A stretch of 64,000 nt of DNA from Tsukamurella sp. PLM1 (GTDB lineage Bacteria; Actinomycetota; Actinomycetes; Mycobacteriales; Mycobacteriaceae). The stretch lies in the NCBI RefSeq assembly GCF_023168325.1, contig NZ_AP025688.1:1612001-1676000 (forward strand), in the 5' to 3' direction. This document shows, in pieces, positions 38,348 to 48,449 of the stretch. The notes beneath the pieces were generated by a model. It made no database searches, was not told the origin of the DNA, and saw only the letters and a program-made list of their open reading frames with translations. The position numbers and the translations under genes were made by a program. Numbering within the stretch: the first letter of the stretch is position 1; every line of letters starts with the position of its first letter.

Positions 38348-38943
38348 GTGCCGAAGCAGGTCGATCACCGCGAGCGCCGCGAGGCGATCGCCCGCGCGCT
38401 GTGGCGCGTGGTGGACGCCTCCGGGGTGCAACGGCTGAGCCTGCGCGAGGTGGCGAAGGAGGCCGGGATGTCGCACGGCCAGCTGCAGCACTACTTCGCG
38501 TCCAGGCAGGAGTTGCTCACGTTCGCCATGGACTTCGCCGCCGAGCAGACCGCCGCCCGGGTCGCGGCCGGGCTCGCGGACCTCGGTGCGGACCCGCACC
38601 CGCGCGACGTGCTCCGGCTGGTGCTCGTCGAGATGCTTCCGCTGCACGCGGATTCGCGCGTGACGAGCAGAATGAACGCCGCATACGTCCTCGAGGCGCT
38701 GCACGACGAGGGGATCCGCGCCCGCACCCGCGCGGGGATGGCCGCCGGCCGGGCACAGGTCGAGGAACTCGTCCGGGGCGCGATCGCCGACGGCCGGATC
38801 GCGGGGACCGGGCACCGTCGACGGAGGCGGACCGATTGCTCGCGCTGACCGGCCTCACGCCCCTGCTGGAGCTGGGTGTCGTCACCCCCGCCGACGCCCT
38901 CGCGGCGATCGATAGGCATCTCGACGATCTGTTCGTGCGCTGA
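38348..38943 (+). CDS. TetR family transcriptional regulator (one frameshift)
   Basis: About 198 residues from GTG 38348 (ribosome site GGAAGGGG). The N-terminal helix-turn-helix reads LSLREVAKEAGMSHGQLQHY followed by F-A-S-R. The C-terminal ligand domain includes ADSRVTSRMNAAYVLEALHD. The last part (STEADRLLALTGLTPLLELG) is in another frame; the break is near 38810. It resembles BetI/YfiR-type repressors with TetR_C_6-like ligand domains. Divergent from the esterase gene. Confidence 0.9.
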
Positions 38944-39045
38944 GGCGGGATTTCGGGTGGCGCTTTTTGCGATGGGATTACGTGGCGGTAACAGAAGATC
39001 GCCGATGCGCTCCCATCCCTTGAAGCTGCCTTTATCGTTTCTCCC

Positions 39046-40583
39046 ATGTCTGAGCTACTGGCCACTCTCAACGAATACGTATGGAGCAAGGGCCTGATCT
39101 ATCTCTGTCTCGGGGTGGGGATCTTCTTCAGTATCCGCTCCCGATTGGTGCAGGTGCGCCAGATCCCGGCCATGCTGGGGCAGTTGAAGAAGGGGAGAGC
39201 TCCGACTCGGGGGTCAGTTCCTTCCAGGCGCTCGCGATGTCGCTGGCCGGACGCGTCGGCACCGGCAACATCGCGGGCGTCGCCACCGCGATCGCTTTCG
39301 GCGGTCCGGGCGCGGTCCTGTGGATGTGGCTCGTCGCCTTCTTCGGCGCGTCGACGTCCTTCGTCGAGTGCACGCTGGGCCAGATCTACAAGGAGCGCGA
39401 CCGGCTCACGGGTGAGTATCGCGGCGGTCCGGCCTACTACTTCTCGCGTGCATTCGCGCACACCAGAGGCGCGTTGGCCGGGCGGATCTACGGGCTCGCT
39501 TTCGCCGCCGTCACCGTGACCGCGTGCGGGCTCCTGATGCCGATGGTGCAGTCCAACTCCATGGCAGTCGCCATGGAGAACGCCTGGGGGATCGAGCCCT
39601 GGATCGCCGCCGTCGGCATCGTGATCGTCCTGGCGTTCGTGATCATCGGTGGCGTCAAGCGCATCGCTACGTTCGCCGCGATCGTGGTGCCGTTCATGGC
39701 GGTCCTCTACATCCTGGCCGCGATCGTCATCATGGCCGTCAACGCCTCGGTGGTGCCCGAGGTGCTCCGCTTGATCTTCGCCTCCGCGTTCAACCTTGAG
39801 TCGGGTGTGGGTGCGGCGCTCGGGCTCGCCATCGAATGGGGCGTCAAGCGCGGCATCTACTCGAACGAGGCCGGCCAGGGCACCGGCCCGCACGCCGCAG
39901 CGGCGGCCGAGGTCAGCCATCCCGCCAAGCAGGGACTGGCACAAGCGTTCGCGGTCTACGTCGACACGCTGTTCGTGTGCTCGGCGACGGCGTTCCTCAT
40001 CCTCTCGACCGGCGCCTACAAGGTGTTCGACGGAGGCACGGCGTCGGGTCGGGTTCTCAAGGACGGCGGTGCGCTGGAGGGGGATCCGAGCGTCGGGCCG
40101 GCGTACGCCCAGCAGGGCTTCGACACGGTGTTCACCGGCGCGGGGCCGAGTTTCATCGCCATCTCGCTGGCCTTCTTCTGCTTCACCACGATCGTGGCGT
40201 ACTACTACATGGCCGAGACGAACCTCCGCTTCCTCATGGGCCGTTTCGCGACGGCCGTGATCCCGGTGATCAACTCTGCGCTCGGCCGCGTGCTGACGAT
40301 GCTGCTGCAGATTCTGATCCTGGTTTCGGTCACGATCGGCGCGGTGTCGGAGGCCGAGGACGCCTGGGCGATGGGCGACCTGGGCGTCGGTCTCATGGCG
40401 TGGCTCAACATCCTGGGCATCCTGGTGCTGCAGAACGCGGCGTTCAAGGCGCTGCGGGACTTCGAGCGGCAGCAGAAGATGGGGATCGACCCGCAGTTCG
40501 ACCCGACGCCCCTCGGCATCGTCAACGCGACGTTCTGGGAGAAGCGGACCGTCGAGCGCGAGACCGCAGGCGCCGGCGCCTAG
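39046..40583 (+). CDS. Sodium:alanine symporter family (AGCS) (one frameshift)
   Basis: About 512 residues with ten to twelve helices. SSFQALAMSLAGRVGTGNIA and GGPGAVLWMWLVAFFGASTS plus GIYSNEAGQGTGPHAAAAAE are signature regions of AGCS transporters, which carry alanine or glycine with Na+. The first ~50 residues (MSELLATLNEYVWSKGLIYL) are in another frame; the break is near 39195 in GGGGAG. It stands alone, 100 bases after the tetR gene. Confidence 0.94.
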
Positions 40584-40619
40584 CGCCCGGACGGCACCGT
40601 CGACCTGCGTGAACGCGAC

Positions 40620-40748
40620 GATTTCGCAGGTCGACGGGACCGGCGTACACTTGCCCCTGCACTCCGTCCAGATGGCGGAGTGACTACGCGTGTTCCTCCG
40701 GCGCCCGAACGGGCGTGCCGTGCAGCGCGGTCTCCTTCGTAGAAGGAG
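40620..40748 (+). promoter_or_regulatory. Putative rpsB promoter and structured leader
   Basis: GATTTCG at 40620 and TACACT at 40646-40651 form a promoter-like pair with the same layout as at rpsP and rplS. The following ~200-base leader holds three good hairpins: CACTCCG/CGGAGTG (40660-40666 with 40676-40682), GCCCG/CGGGC near 40703-40714, and CTCCTTC/GAAGGAG (40732-40738 with 40742-40748, 3-base loop). Leaders like this often bind ribosomal protein S2; not tested here. Confidence 0.5.
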
Positions 40749-40854
40749 TGCAGTGCGGCGGAACACCAGGACACCGCGCATCGCCTCTCGACCGCTGACC
40801 AGCGGAAGCGAGGGTCGTCGCGGCGTGGACAACTGCAACTACGAAAGAGGCATC

Positions 40855-41694
40855 ATGGCTGTCGTCACCATGAAGCAGCTGCTGGACAGCGGCGCGCACT
40901 TCGGTCACCAGACCCGTCGGTGGAACCCGAAGATGAAGCGTTTCATCTTCACCGACCGCAACGGCATCTACATCATCGATCTGCAGCAGACGCTGACCTA
41001 CATCGACAAGGCCTACGAGTTCGTCAAGGAGACCGTCGCCCACGGTGGCACCGTCCTCTTCGTCGGCACCAAGAAGCAGGCCCAGGAGTCGATCGCCGAA
41101 GAGGCCACCCGCGTCGGCATGCCCTACGTGAACCAGCGCTGGCTGGGCGGCATGCTCACCAACTTCCAGACGGTCCACAAGCGCCTTCAGCGGATGAAGG
41201 AGCTCGAGACCATGGAGCAGACCGGTGGCTTCGAGGGTCGCACCAAGAAGGAAATCCTCATGCTCACGCGTGAGAAGAACAAGCTCGAGCGCACCCTCGG
41301 CGGTATCCGCGACATGGCCAAGGTCCCCTCGGCCATCTGGGTCGTGGACACCAACAAGGAGCACATCGCCGTGGGCGAGGCCCGCAAGCTGGGCATCCCG
41401 GTCATCGCGATCCTCGACACCAACTGCGATCCCGACCTCGTCGACTACCCGATCCCGGGCAACGACGACGCCATTCGGTCCGCCGCCCTGCTGACCAAGG
41501 TCGTGGCGTCCGCCGTGGCCGAGGGCGTGCAGGCCCGCGCGGGCGTCGCCACCGGCGATGCCAAGCCCGAGGCCGGCGCCGGCGAGCCCCTCGCCGAGTG
41601 GGAGCAGGAGCTGCTGGAGTCCGCCACCGTCGCGACCCCCGCCGCCGAGGCGCCCGCGACCGAGGCTCCGGCCACCGAGACCCCGGAAGCCTGA
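40855..41694 (+). CDS. rpsB: 30S ribosomal protein uS2
   Basis: 279 residues. [48 protein letters not shown] and [17 protein letters not shown] are the standard uS2 blocks. uS2 binds between the head and body of the 30S subunit. The C-terminus carries an actinobacterial tail rich in Ala, Pro, Thr and Glu. tsf follows after 47 bases, as in nearly all bacteria. Confidence 0.98.
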   Translation: MAVVTMKQLLDSGAHFGHQTRRWNPKMKRFIFTDRNGIYIIDLQQTLTYIDKAYEFVKETVAHGGTVLFVGTKKQAQESIAEEATRVGMPYVNQRWLGGMLTNFQTVHKRLQRMKELETMEQTGGFEGRTKKEILMLTREKNKLERTLGGIRDMAKVPSAIWVVDTNKEHIAVGEARKLGIPVIAILDTNCDPDLVDYPIPGNDDAIRSAALLTKVVASAVAEGVQARAGVATGDAKPEAGAGEPLAEWEQELLESATVATPAAEAPATEAPATETPEA

Positions 41695-41741
41695 TCGTTT
41701 CCGGTCGCACGACCTTCCCTTCTTAGACAGGAGCCGCATAC

Positions 41742-42566
41742 ATGGCGAACTACACCGCCGCTGACGTCAAGCGTCTCCGCGACCTCACCGGGTCGGGGAT
41801 GATGGACTGCAAGAACGCGCTCACCGAGACCGACGGCGATTTCGACAAGGCCGTCGAGGTGCTGCGCATCAAGGGCGCGAAGGACGTCGGCAAGCGCGCC
41901 GGTCGTTCCACCGCCGAGGGCCTCGTGGCCGCCAAGGACGGCGTGCTCATCGAGCTCAACTCCGAGACGGACTTCGTCGCGAAGAACGAGGAGTTCCAGC
42001 AGCTCGCCGACGCGATCGTCGCCGCCGCTGCCGCGTCGGACGCCGCTACCGTCGAGGCCGTGCTCGAGCTGCCGCTCGAGGGCGAGACCGTCGCGTCGCG
42101 CATCGAGGCCGCGTCGGCCAAGCTGGGCGAGAAGCTCGTGCTGCGTCGCATCGCGCGCTACGACGGCCCCGTCGCCGTCTACCTGCACAAGCGCAGCTCG
42201 GACCTGCCGCCCGCAGTGGGCGTGCTGGTCTCGTTCTCGGGCGAGGGCGACGCCGCCGCCGAGGCCGCTCGCGGCGCCGGCATGCAGGTCGCCGCGCTCA
42301 AGGCGAAGTACGCCAGCCGGGACGAGGTTCCGGCCGACGTCATCGAGAACGAGCGTCGCATCGCCGAGGAGACCGCGCGTGCCGAGGGCAAGCCGGAGCA
42401 GGCGCTGCCGAAGATCATCGAGGGCAAGACGATCGCGTACTACAAGGACACCGTCCTTCCCGATCAGCCGTCGGTGACCGACAACAAGAAGTCCGTCCAG
42501 CAGGTGCTGGACGAGGCCGGCGTGAAGGTGCTCGCCTTCACCCGCTTCGAGGTCGGCCAGGAGTAA
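41742..42566 (+). CDS. tsf: Elongation factor Ts
   Basis: 274 residues. EF-Ts exchanges GDP for GTP on EF-Tu. [20 protein letters not shown] and the [17 protein letters not shown] stretch form the UBA-like N-terminal domain; the conserved core is [17 protein letters not shown], and two coiled domains follow. A ribosome site (AGGAG) precedes ATG. A strong hairpin terminator follows, so rpsB-tsf is one operon. Confidence 0.98.
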   Translation: MANYTAADVKRLRDLTGSGMMDCKNALTETDGDFDKAVEVLRIKGAKDVGKRAGRSTAEGLVAAKDGVLIELNSETDFVAKNEEFQQLADAIVAAAAASDAATVEAVLELPLEGETVASRIEAASAKLGEKLVLRRIARYDGPVAVYLHKRSSDLPPAVGVLVSFSGEGDAAAEAARGAGMQVAALKAKYASRDEVPADVIENERRIAEETARAEGKPEQALPKIIEGKTIAYYKDTVLPDQPSVTDNKKSVQQVLDEAGVKVLAFTRFEVGQE

Positions 42567-42583
42567 CTCCTCCGTCCTCCCGC

Positions 42584-42620
42584 ACGAGGCCCGCACCGAT
42601 GACGTCGGTGCGGGCCTCGT
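42584..42620 (+). terminator. rpsB-tsf operon terminator
   Basis: ACGAGGCCCGCACCGA (42584-42599) is perfectly complementary to TCGGTGCGGGCCTCGT (42605-42620) with a 5-base loop. It lies 17 bases after the tsf stop. The stem is 16 bp and very GC-rich; a weak T-containing stretch follows. Confidence 0.9.
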
Positions 42621-42639
42621 CGTCTGTCGGCCCCGTGCG

Positions 42640-42698
42640 ATTGAACGACGTTCCGGAGATTCCGACCTGCGGTTTTCCTCTCCAGAACGTCGTTCAAT
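42640..42698. repeat. Long inverted repeat between tsf and the VOC gene
   Basis: ATTGAACGACGTTCCGG (42640-42656) pairs with CCAGAACGTCGTTCAAT (42682-42698) with one mismatch, separated by 25 bases. It is distinct from the tsf terminator 20 bases upstream. It has a different base mix from the surrounding sequence. It may be a protein site, a small RNA hairpin or a mobile palindromic element. Confidence 0.6.
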
Positions 42699-42764
42699 TC
42701 GGGGGCAGGAGGGCGTGCGGATTTCTTCAAGCCCGACGGTGCCGCCGGCTGCCAGTCTTGAGGC

Positions 42765-43159
42765 ATGAACAACATACGCAAAGACACGAACATCTGGCCC
42801 GGACTCACCTACGACGATCCGCTCGCGGCGCGGGAATGGTTGCGCGGCATCGGTTTCGAGGACGGGATCCTCGTCGAGGGGGACGGCGACGGCGAGGTGA
42901 TCCACTCCGAGATGCTCTGGCCCGACGGGGCCGGGTGATGGTCTCGAGCCTGTGCAAGGTCGACACCACCCTCAGCAATCCGCCCGGCACCTCCGGCGTG
43001 TACGTCGTGGTGCACGACCCCGACGCCGTCTACGCCCGCGCCCAGGAACTCGGCGCCCGCCTGGTGCGGGAGATGCGCGAGGAGGACTATGGCTCCAGGG
43101 GATTCACCGTCGCCGACCCGGAGGGCAACACGTGGAGTTTCGGTACCTACGCGGGGTGA
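42765..43159 (+). CDS. VOC/glyoxalase-like protein (one frameshift)
   Basis: About 131 residues. IWPGLTYDDPLAAREWLRGI is the first betaalphabetabetabeta strand set, and GVYVVVHDPDAVYARAQELG and FTVADPEGNTWSFGTY form the second half, as in DUF1428/PhnB-like vicinal oxygen chelate proteins. A missing G in GACGGGGCC near 42935 breaks the frame. The stop overlaps the GTG of the AraC-type gene, so they are a pair; the regulator could control it. Confidence 0.85.
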
Positions 43160-43915
43160 CGGCGCCCGGGATCGCCCGGGCGGCCGCCTACGACATCAGC
43201 GGCGTCGTCCCGGGCACCCATCTCGCAGTCCCCTCGCCGACGCTGACGATGATCATCGACCTCGGGCACGGCCTGGACCTCACGGGGCCGGGCCTACCGG
43301 ACCGCACCACGTTCCGCCTCTGCATCTCGGGCATGCACCCCACGCCGTACCTGGTGCACCACGACGGGCTCCAGCGCGGCGTCCAGGTGGATGTGAAGCC
43401 CAGCCTGGTCCGCGCGCTCACCGGCGCCCCGGCGGCCGAGCTCGGCGGTGAGGCCGTCGAGCTCGGCGCGCTCCACTCGGGGCTCGCGGGGGAGTTGTAC
43501 GGCCGCGTGGCGGCGGCGCCGGTCGCCAACCGCGAGGCCGTCGCGGCCGAGGTCCTCGCGGCGTACGCCACCTCCGGCCGCGAGGTGCAGCCCGACGCCG
43601 CGGCGGCGTGGTCGTACTCGCGGCGCGACAGGGGCGGGTCACCGTCGCCGAGCTCGTCGAGCGGTCCGGCTGGTCGGCGCGGTACCTGGCGATGAAGTTC
43701 ACCGCCGAGTTCGGCATGGGCATCAAGCAGGCGGCCCGGCTCATGCGTTACGACGCCGCGCGGCGCGCGCTCGAGGAGGGACACCCGCCGCGGACGTCGC
43801 TGCGCGCACCGGATACGCCGACCAGGCGCACCTGAGCCGCGAGGTGCGCGGCTTCCTCGGGTGCTCGCCCTCGGCGTACCTCGCTCGGCGTAGGAGCGAG
43901 TTCACGCCCCTGTAG
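43156..43915 (+). CDS. AraC family regulator (two frameshifts)
   Basis: About 250 residues. The N-terminal ligand domain reads LTMIIDLGHGLDLTGPGLPD and is like AraC family members with a short sensor half. The C-terminal helix-turn-helix pair is VAELVERSGWSARYLAMKFT and VAARTGYADQAHLSREVRGF, with GCSPSAYLARRR at the end. Breaks are near 43625 and 43790. It begins at the GTG overlapping the VOC stop. Confidence 0.8.
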
Positions 43916-43925
43916 TCTCGCCGGG

Positions 43926-44852
43926 GTGTCCCGGATCCGTCGTGCAATCGCATCAGCACTCGTGCTGTGCCTCGTGGTCGTCGCGGCCGGCGCGTCCACG
44001 CTGATCGGCGGGGGCAGCGGTTACACGCACTATCAGACGAACGCCACGAGTTACCTGCCCGATCTGCCCGGCGGGGCGCAGTACGTCTCGATGGGCGACA
44101 GCTACGCCGCCTCGGGATCGCACCGCAAGGTGCAGTCGATGGATTTGTGCGCCCGTAACGGCGACGACCTCGGCCATGTGCTCGCGCAGCGCCTGCAGCC
44201 CTACACGTTCACCGATCGATCCTGCTCGGGCGCGACGCTCGATGACCTCACCCAGCCCTCGCCGAAGCCGAACACCTCGCCCCAGCTCTACGGCGTGGGC
44301 CCGTTCACGCGTCTCGTCACGATCCTCGTCGGAGCCAATTCGCTGGGCTTCGGGAACATCGTCGTGCACTGCTTCGGCGCCCCGGACGCGTCGTGCGGCG
44401 AGGTCGCCCGGCGGGATCCGCCCGGCTCCCCGGGGTGGAACTTCGTGCGGGCCCAGTACGCGGCCACCGTCGACGCCGTGAAGCGCGCCGCCGCGCCCGA
44501 CGTGCGGGTCGTCCTCGTCGGGTACCTGCCGCTGTTCCCGCTCGAAGGTCCGCCGGACGCCGCGTGCCTGAGCGGGGCCGGGGTGCCCGTGGAGAACGTC
44601 GACCACTGGCGGGTCTGGTACCGCGGCATCGACAGGCTGATCGGTGAGGTGGCCGCCGACCGGGGCGTGATGTACGTCAGGCCGCCGATGGAGCGCACCG
44701 CGTGCGAACCGGATCCGTACGTGCGGCTGGGCGGCGCGAACCTCAAAGCGCAGGAGCCCGAGGCCAACGGACTGCACCCGACGGAGGCCGGACAGCGCGC
44801 GCTGGGCAACCTGATCGAGGACCGGCTCCGAGGATCTGCGCCGCCCGCATAG
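43926..44852 (+). CDS. Secreted SGNH/GDSL-type hydrolase
   Basis: 308 residues. The signal helix is ASALVLCLVVVAAGASTLIG. Block I is YVSMGDSYAASG (Ser in GDSY near residue 57), block III is LVGANSLGF, and the catalytic His lies in NGLHPTEAGQRAL (near residue 283). This is the secreted acetyl-esterase/lipase family seen in mycobacteria. The substrate is unknown; one cysteine pair (CAR and CSG) may form a disulphide. It sits alone before pyrH. Confidence 0.92.
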   Translation: MSRIRRAIASALVLCLVVVAAGASTLIGGGSGYTHYQTNATSYLPDLPGGAQYVSMGDSYAASGSHRKVQSMDLCARNGDDLGHVLAQRLQPYTFTDRSCSGATLDDLTQPSPKPNTSPQLYGVGPFTRLVTILVGANSLGFGNIVVHCFGAPDASCGEVARRDPPGSPGWNFVRAQYAATVDAVKRAAAPDVRVVLVGYLPLFPLEGPPDAACLSGAGVPVENVDHWRVWYRGIDRLIGEVAADRGVMYVRPPMERTACEPDPYVRLGGANLKAQEPEANGLHPTEAGQRALGNLIEDRLRGSAPPA

Positions 44853-44861
44853 GATGGACCC

Positions 44862-45626
44862 GTGACGGACACCGCCCAGGAACAGAAATCGGACATCCAG
44901 ACCCACCAGGATCGGGAACGGCACGGCTACAAGCGTGTCCTGCTCAAGCTGGGCGGCGAGATGTTCGGTGGCGGCGAGGTCGGTCTCGATCCCGATGTCG
45001 TGAGTACGGTGGCACAGCAGATCGCCGAGGTCGCTCGCAGCGGGCACGAGATCGCCGTCGTCATCGGTGGCGGCAACTTCTTCCGCGGCGCGGAGCTGCA
45101 GAACCGGGGCATGGACCGCGCCCGGTCGGACTACATGGGGATGCTCGGCACCGTGATGAACTGCCTCGCTCTGCAGGACTTCCTGCAGAAGGAGGGGGTG
45201 GACACCCGCGTGCAGACCGCCATCACCATGGGGCAGGTCGCCGAGCCGTACCTGCCGCTGCGGGCCAAGCGGCACCTGGAGAAGGGGCGCGTCGTGATCT
45301 TCGGCGCAGGCATGGGCATGCCGTACTTCTCGACCGACACGACTGCCGCGCAGCGTGCCCTTGAGATCGGCGCCGAGGTCGTGCTCATGGCCAAGGCGGT
45401 CGACGGCGTGTACGACAGCGACCCGCGCACCAACCCCGATGCGAAGCTCTTCGCGGAGATCACCCACCGCGAGGCCCTGGAGAAGGGCCTGAAGGTGGCC
45501 GACGCGACCGCGTTCAGCCTCTGCATGGACAACAAGATGCCGATGCTGGTGTTCAATCTCCTGGAGGAGGGCAACATCGCCCGAGCCGTCGCGGGGGACA
45601 AGATCGGCACTCTCGTCCGGCCCTGA
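44862..45626 (+). CDS. pyrH: Uridylate kinase
   Basis: 254 residues from GTG 44862, with a 23-residue N-terminal extension before the conserved core. PyrH phosphorylates UMP to [50 protein letters not shown], and [17 protein letters not shown] are family signatures. pyrH-frr-cdsA follows the M. tuberculosis order. Confidence 0.98.
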   Translation: MTDTAQEQKSDIQTHQDRERHGYKRVLLKLGGEMFGGGEVGLDPDVVSTVAQQIAEVARSGHEIAVVIGGGNFFRGAELQNRGMDRARSDYMGMLGTVMNCLALQDFLQKEGVDTRVQTAITMGQVAEPYLPLRAKRHLEKGRVVIFGAGMGMPYFSTDTTAAQRALEIGAEVVLMAKAVDGVYDSDPRTNPDAKLFAEITHREALEKGLKVADATAFSLCMDNKMPMLVFNLLEEGNIARAVAGDKIGTLVRP

Positions 45627-45666
45627 CGCCCGGACCCACAACCACCACTTCGTAGACAAAGGACGT

Positions 45667-46233
45667 GTGACCCAAGTGATCGACGAAACGCTCTTCGACG
45701 CCGAGGAGAAGATGGAGAAGGCCGTCTCGGTGGCCCGGGAGGACTTCCAGTCGATCCGCACCGGCCGTGCGAACCCGGCGATGTTCTCCAAGGTGGTCGT
45801 GGACTACTACGGCGCGCCGACGCCCATCACCCAGATCAGTTCGATCACGACGCCCGAGGCGCGGCTCGTGGTGATCAAGCCGTACGAGTCGAACCAGCTC
45901 GGGAACATCGAGACCGCCATCCGCAACTCCGACCTCGGCGTCAATCCCACCAACGACGGCCAGCTGATCCGCGTGGGCATCCCGCAGCTCACCGAGGAGC
46001 GGCGCAAGGACCTCGTCAAGCAGGTCAAGGGCAAGGGTGAGGACGCCAAGGTGTCGATCCGCAACGTGCGCCGCAAGGCGAACGACCAGCTCGCGAAGAT
46101 CGTCAAGGACGGCGACGCCGGCGAGGACGAGGTCGCACGCGCCGAGAAGGAGCTCGACAAGACGACGGCCAAGTACGTCGCCCAGATCGAGGACCTCGTG
46201 GCGCGCAAGGAAGCCGATCTGATGGAGGTCTAG
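45667..46233 (+). CDS. frr: Ribosome recycling factor
   Basis: 188 residues, from GTG with ribosome site AAAGGA. RRF splits the post-termination ribosome with [23 protein letters not shown] and [19 protein letters not shown] start the coiled-coil domain; [13 protein letters not shown] is the other hallmark. The length is usual. The cdsA start follows the stop by two bases. Confidence 0.98.
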   Translation: MTQVIDETLFDAEEKMEKAVSVAREDFQSIRTGRANPAMFSKVVVDYYGAPTPITQISSITTPEARLVVIKPYESNQLGNIETAIRNSDLGVNPTNDGQLIRVGIPQLTEERRKDLVKQVKGKGEDAKVSIRNVRRKANDQLAKIVKDGDAGEDEVARAEKELDKTTAKYVAQIEDLVARKEADLMEV

Positions 46234-46235
46234 CC

Positions 46236-47132
46236 GTGCCGGATTCCCCCGAGCCGGTCGGCACCGGCGGCGCCGCGGCGGCACCGTCGGATACCGGGAA
46301 ACGGAAGATCAGCGCCGGGCGCAACCTCCCGGCGGCGATCGGCGTGGGCGTGAGCCTGGGCGCGATGATCGTGGCGATCCTGTTCTTCGCGTCGCACCTG
46401 TGGGTGCCGCTGGTGGCCATCGCCATCGCCGCGGCCACGTGGGAGGTGGTCAAGCGGTTCCGCGCCGCGGGCACGAACCTGGAGCTGTGGCCGATGCTGA
46501 TCGGCGGCCAGGCAATGATCTGGCTGAGCTGGCCGTTGGGCACCGAGGGGGTGCTGGCGGCGTTCGTCGCCACGGTGCTGGTGGCGATCGTCTGGCGGCT
46601 GCTGGGGCACCGCCACACGGCGGCGCCGAACTCCTTCACCCGGGACATCTCCACATCGGTCTTCGTCCTGGCGTGGGTGCCCCTGTTCGCGACCTTCGGC
46701 GCCATGCTGGTGCTTCCCGACAACCGCGGCCCGCAGCGCGTGGCGGCCCTGATCATCCTCGTGGTGTGCTCGGACGTGGGCGGTTACGCCGCGGGCGTGC
46801 TGTTCGGCAAGCACCCGATGGTGCCCGCCATCAGCCCGAAGAAGTCCTGGGAGGGCTTCGCCGGCTCCATGGTGGCCGGGGCGATCGGTGCGGTGCTCGT
46901 GTTGAAGTTCCTGCTGGACGTCAATCCCGTGTGGGGCCTGCTGCTGGGGCCGGTCGTGGTGATCACGGCGACCCTCGGTGATCTGCTCGAGTCGCAGGTC
47001 AAGCGGGACCTCGGCATCAAGGACATGGGTACGCTGCTGCCCGGGCACGGCGGTCTGATGGACCGCCTGGATTCGCTGCTTCCGAGCGCGGTGGTGGTGT
47101 GGGCCGCGCTCACCGCGTTGATGCCCGCCTGA
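46236..47132 (+). CDS. cdsA: Phosphatidate cytidylyltransferase
   Basis: 298 residues from GTG 46236. It makes CDP-diacylglycerol for phospholipids in the membrane. About eight helices follow a Ser/Ala/Pro tail. The C-terminal signature is ISPKKSWEGFAGSMVAG and the DLGIKDMGTLLPGHGGLMDR loop, which carries the catalytic acidic residues. The last 23 bases overlap the convergent MFS gene. Confidence 0.96.
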   Translation: MPDSPEPVGTGGAAAAPSDTGKRKISAGRNLPAAIGVGVSLGAMIVAILFFASHLWVPLVAIAIAAATWEVVKRFRAAGTNLELWPMLIGGQAMIWLSWPLGTEGVLAAFVATVLVAIVWRLLGHRHTAAPNSFTRDISTSVFVLAWVPLFATFGAMLVLPDNRGPQRVAALIILVVCSDVGGYAAGVLFGKHPMVPAISPKKSWEGFAGSMVAGAIGAVLVLKFLLDVNPVWGLLLGPVVVITATLGDLLESQVKRDLGIKDMGTLLPGHGGLMDRLDSLLPSAVVVWAALTALMPA

Positions 47133-48374
47133 TCACCTCGCGCAGCGGCCGCGGGGTGATGCCCTCGCGTCGCCGCGCCTTCTTGCGCGTCACGAGAACG
47201 CCGAGCAGCGCGATCGCCCAGAGCGGGTACTGCGCCAGCCAGGCGGCCCGGAACCCGTCGAAGGTCAGGCCGGCTCCCGCGTCCATGATCGACCCCATCG
47301 CCTGGATGAGGACCAGGCTGGCAAGGAAGCCGCCGATGTTCACCATGCCCTGCGCGGTGCCCAGCACGCGGGTCGTGTTGAACGAGCGGGCGTAGTCGAA
47401 GCCGATCGCGGAACTCGGGCCGCCGACGGCGATCACCAGGACCAGCAGCGAGAGCAGCCACACCGGCGACGGCTCGTCGCGCAGCAGCACGATCGTCCAC
47501 AACGCCGCGCTCGCCAGGATGATCGCGATCACCATCCACGAGCGGCGCACCGGGAACCGGCCGGTGAGGAAGCCGATGACCGGCCCGGCCGCCAGCGTCG
47601 CGAGCACGCCGAAACTGACGACGCCGCCGGCGGCGCCGGACGAGAGCCCCTGGGCGGTCGTGAGGTACGGGACGCCCCACATCAGCATGAAGGCGGTCAC
47701 CGAGAACATCGTGCCCATGTGCGTGAAGAAGCCCAGCCGGGTGCCGGGGTGCATCCAGGTCGTGCGGAGGATCTGCGGGATGTCGCGCACGCGGACGGTG
47801 ATCGTGGGCGCGGTCCGGCCGGGCGGAGCGTCGCGCACCGTCGACAGGACGGCGAGCGCGGCGAACACGCCGAGCGCAGCCGCGGACGCGTACGCGCTGC
47901 TCCACCCGGTGCCGTGCAGGAGCGCGGCGAACGGCACCGCCGAGAGGACCTGGCCGAGCTGGCCGGTCATGCCCGTGAGCTGGGTGACGAGCGGGATGCG
48001 CCGCACCGGGAACCACGCCGGCACCAGGCGCAGCACCGAGACGAAGGTCAGCGCGTCGCCGCTGCCCACCAGCACCCGGCCGGCGATGGCGATGGGCAGG
48101 CTCTCGGTCATCGCGAGAGCGAACTGGCCGACCGCCATCACCACCGCGCCGGTGACGATCAGACGGCGCGACCCGAACCGGTCGAGCAGGAGGCCTGCAG
48201 GATCTGCATGCCCGCGTACACGACGAGTTGGAGCACGACGAACGCGGCCAGCGCGGCCGGCGCCGCGCCGAACCGCTCGCCGGCCTCGGCGCTCGAGACG
48301 CCGAACGACGTCCGCTGCAGGATCGCGACCACGTACGCCGACGTCGCGACCGACCAGACGACCCACGCCCGCAT
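47110..48374 (-). CDS. MFS transporter (one frameshift)
   Basis: About 421 residues with twelve helices. It starts [20 protein letters not shown], and [20 protein letters not shown] after the break at about 48190 carries the typical loop motif. [20 protein letters not shown] and [16 protein letters not shown] are typical of the MFS_1 family. The substrate is unknown. It converges on cdsA with a 23-base overlap of the ends. Confidence 0.88.
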
Positions 48375-48449
48375 GGTGCCCCTCGTTCTCCTAGCCCGAC
48401 GGTGCGCCGCACGCGCCCGGGTGGGCTGATGCGACCAGGACTGCGACGG

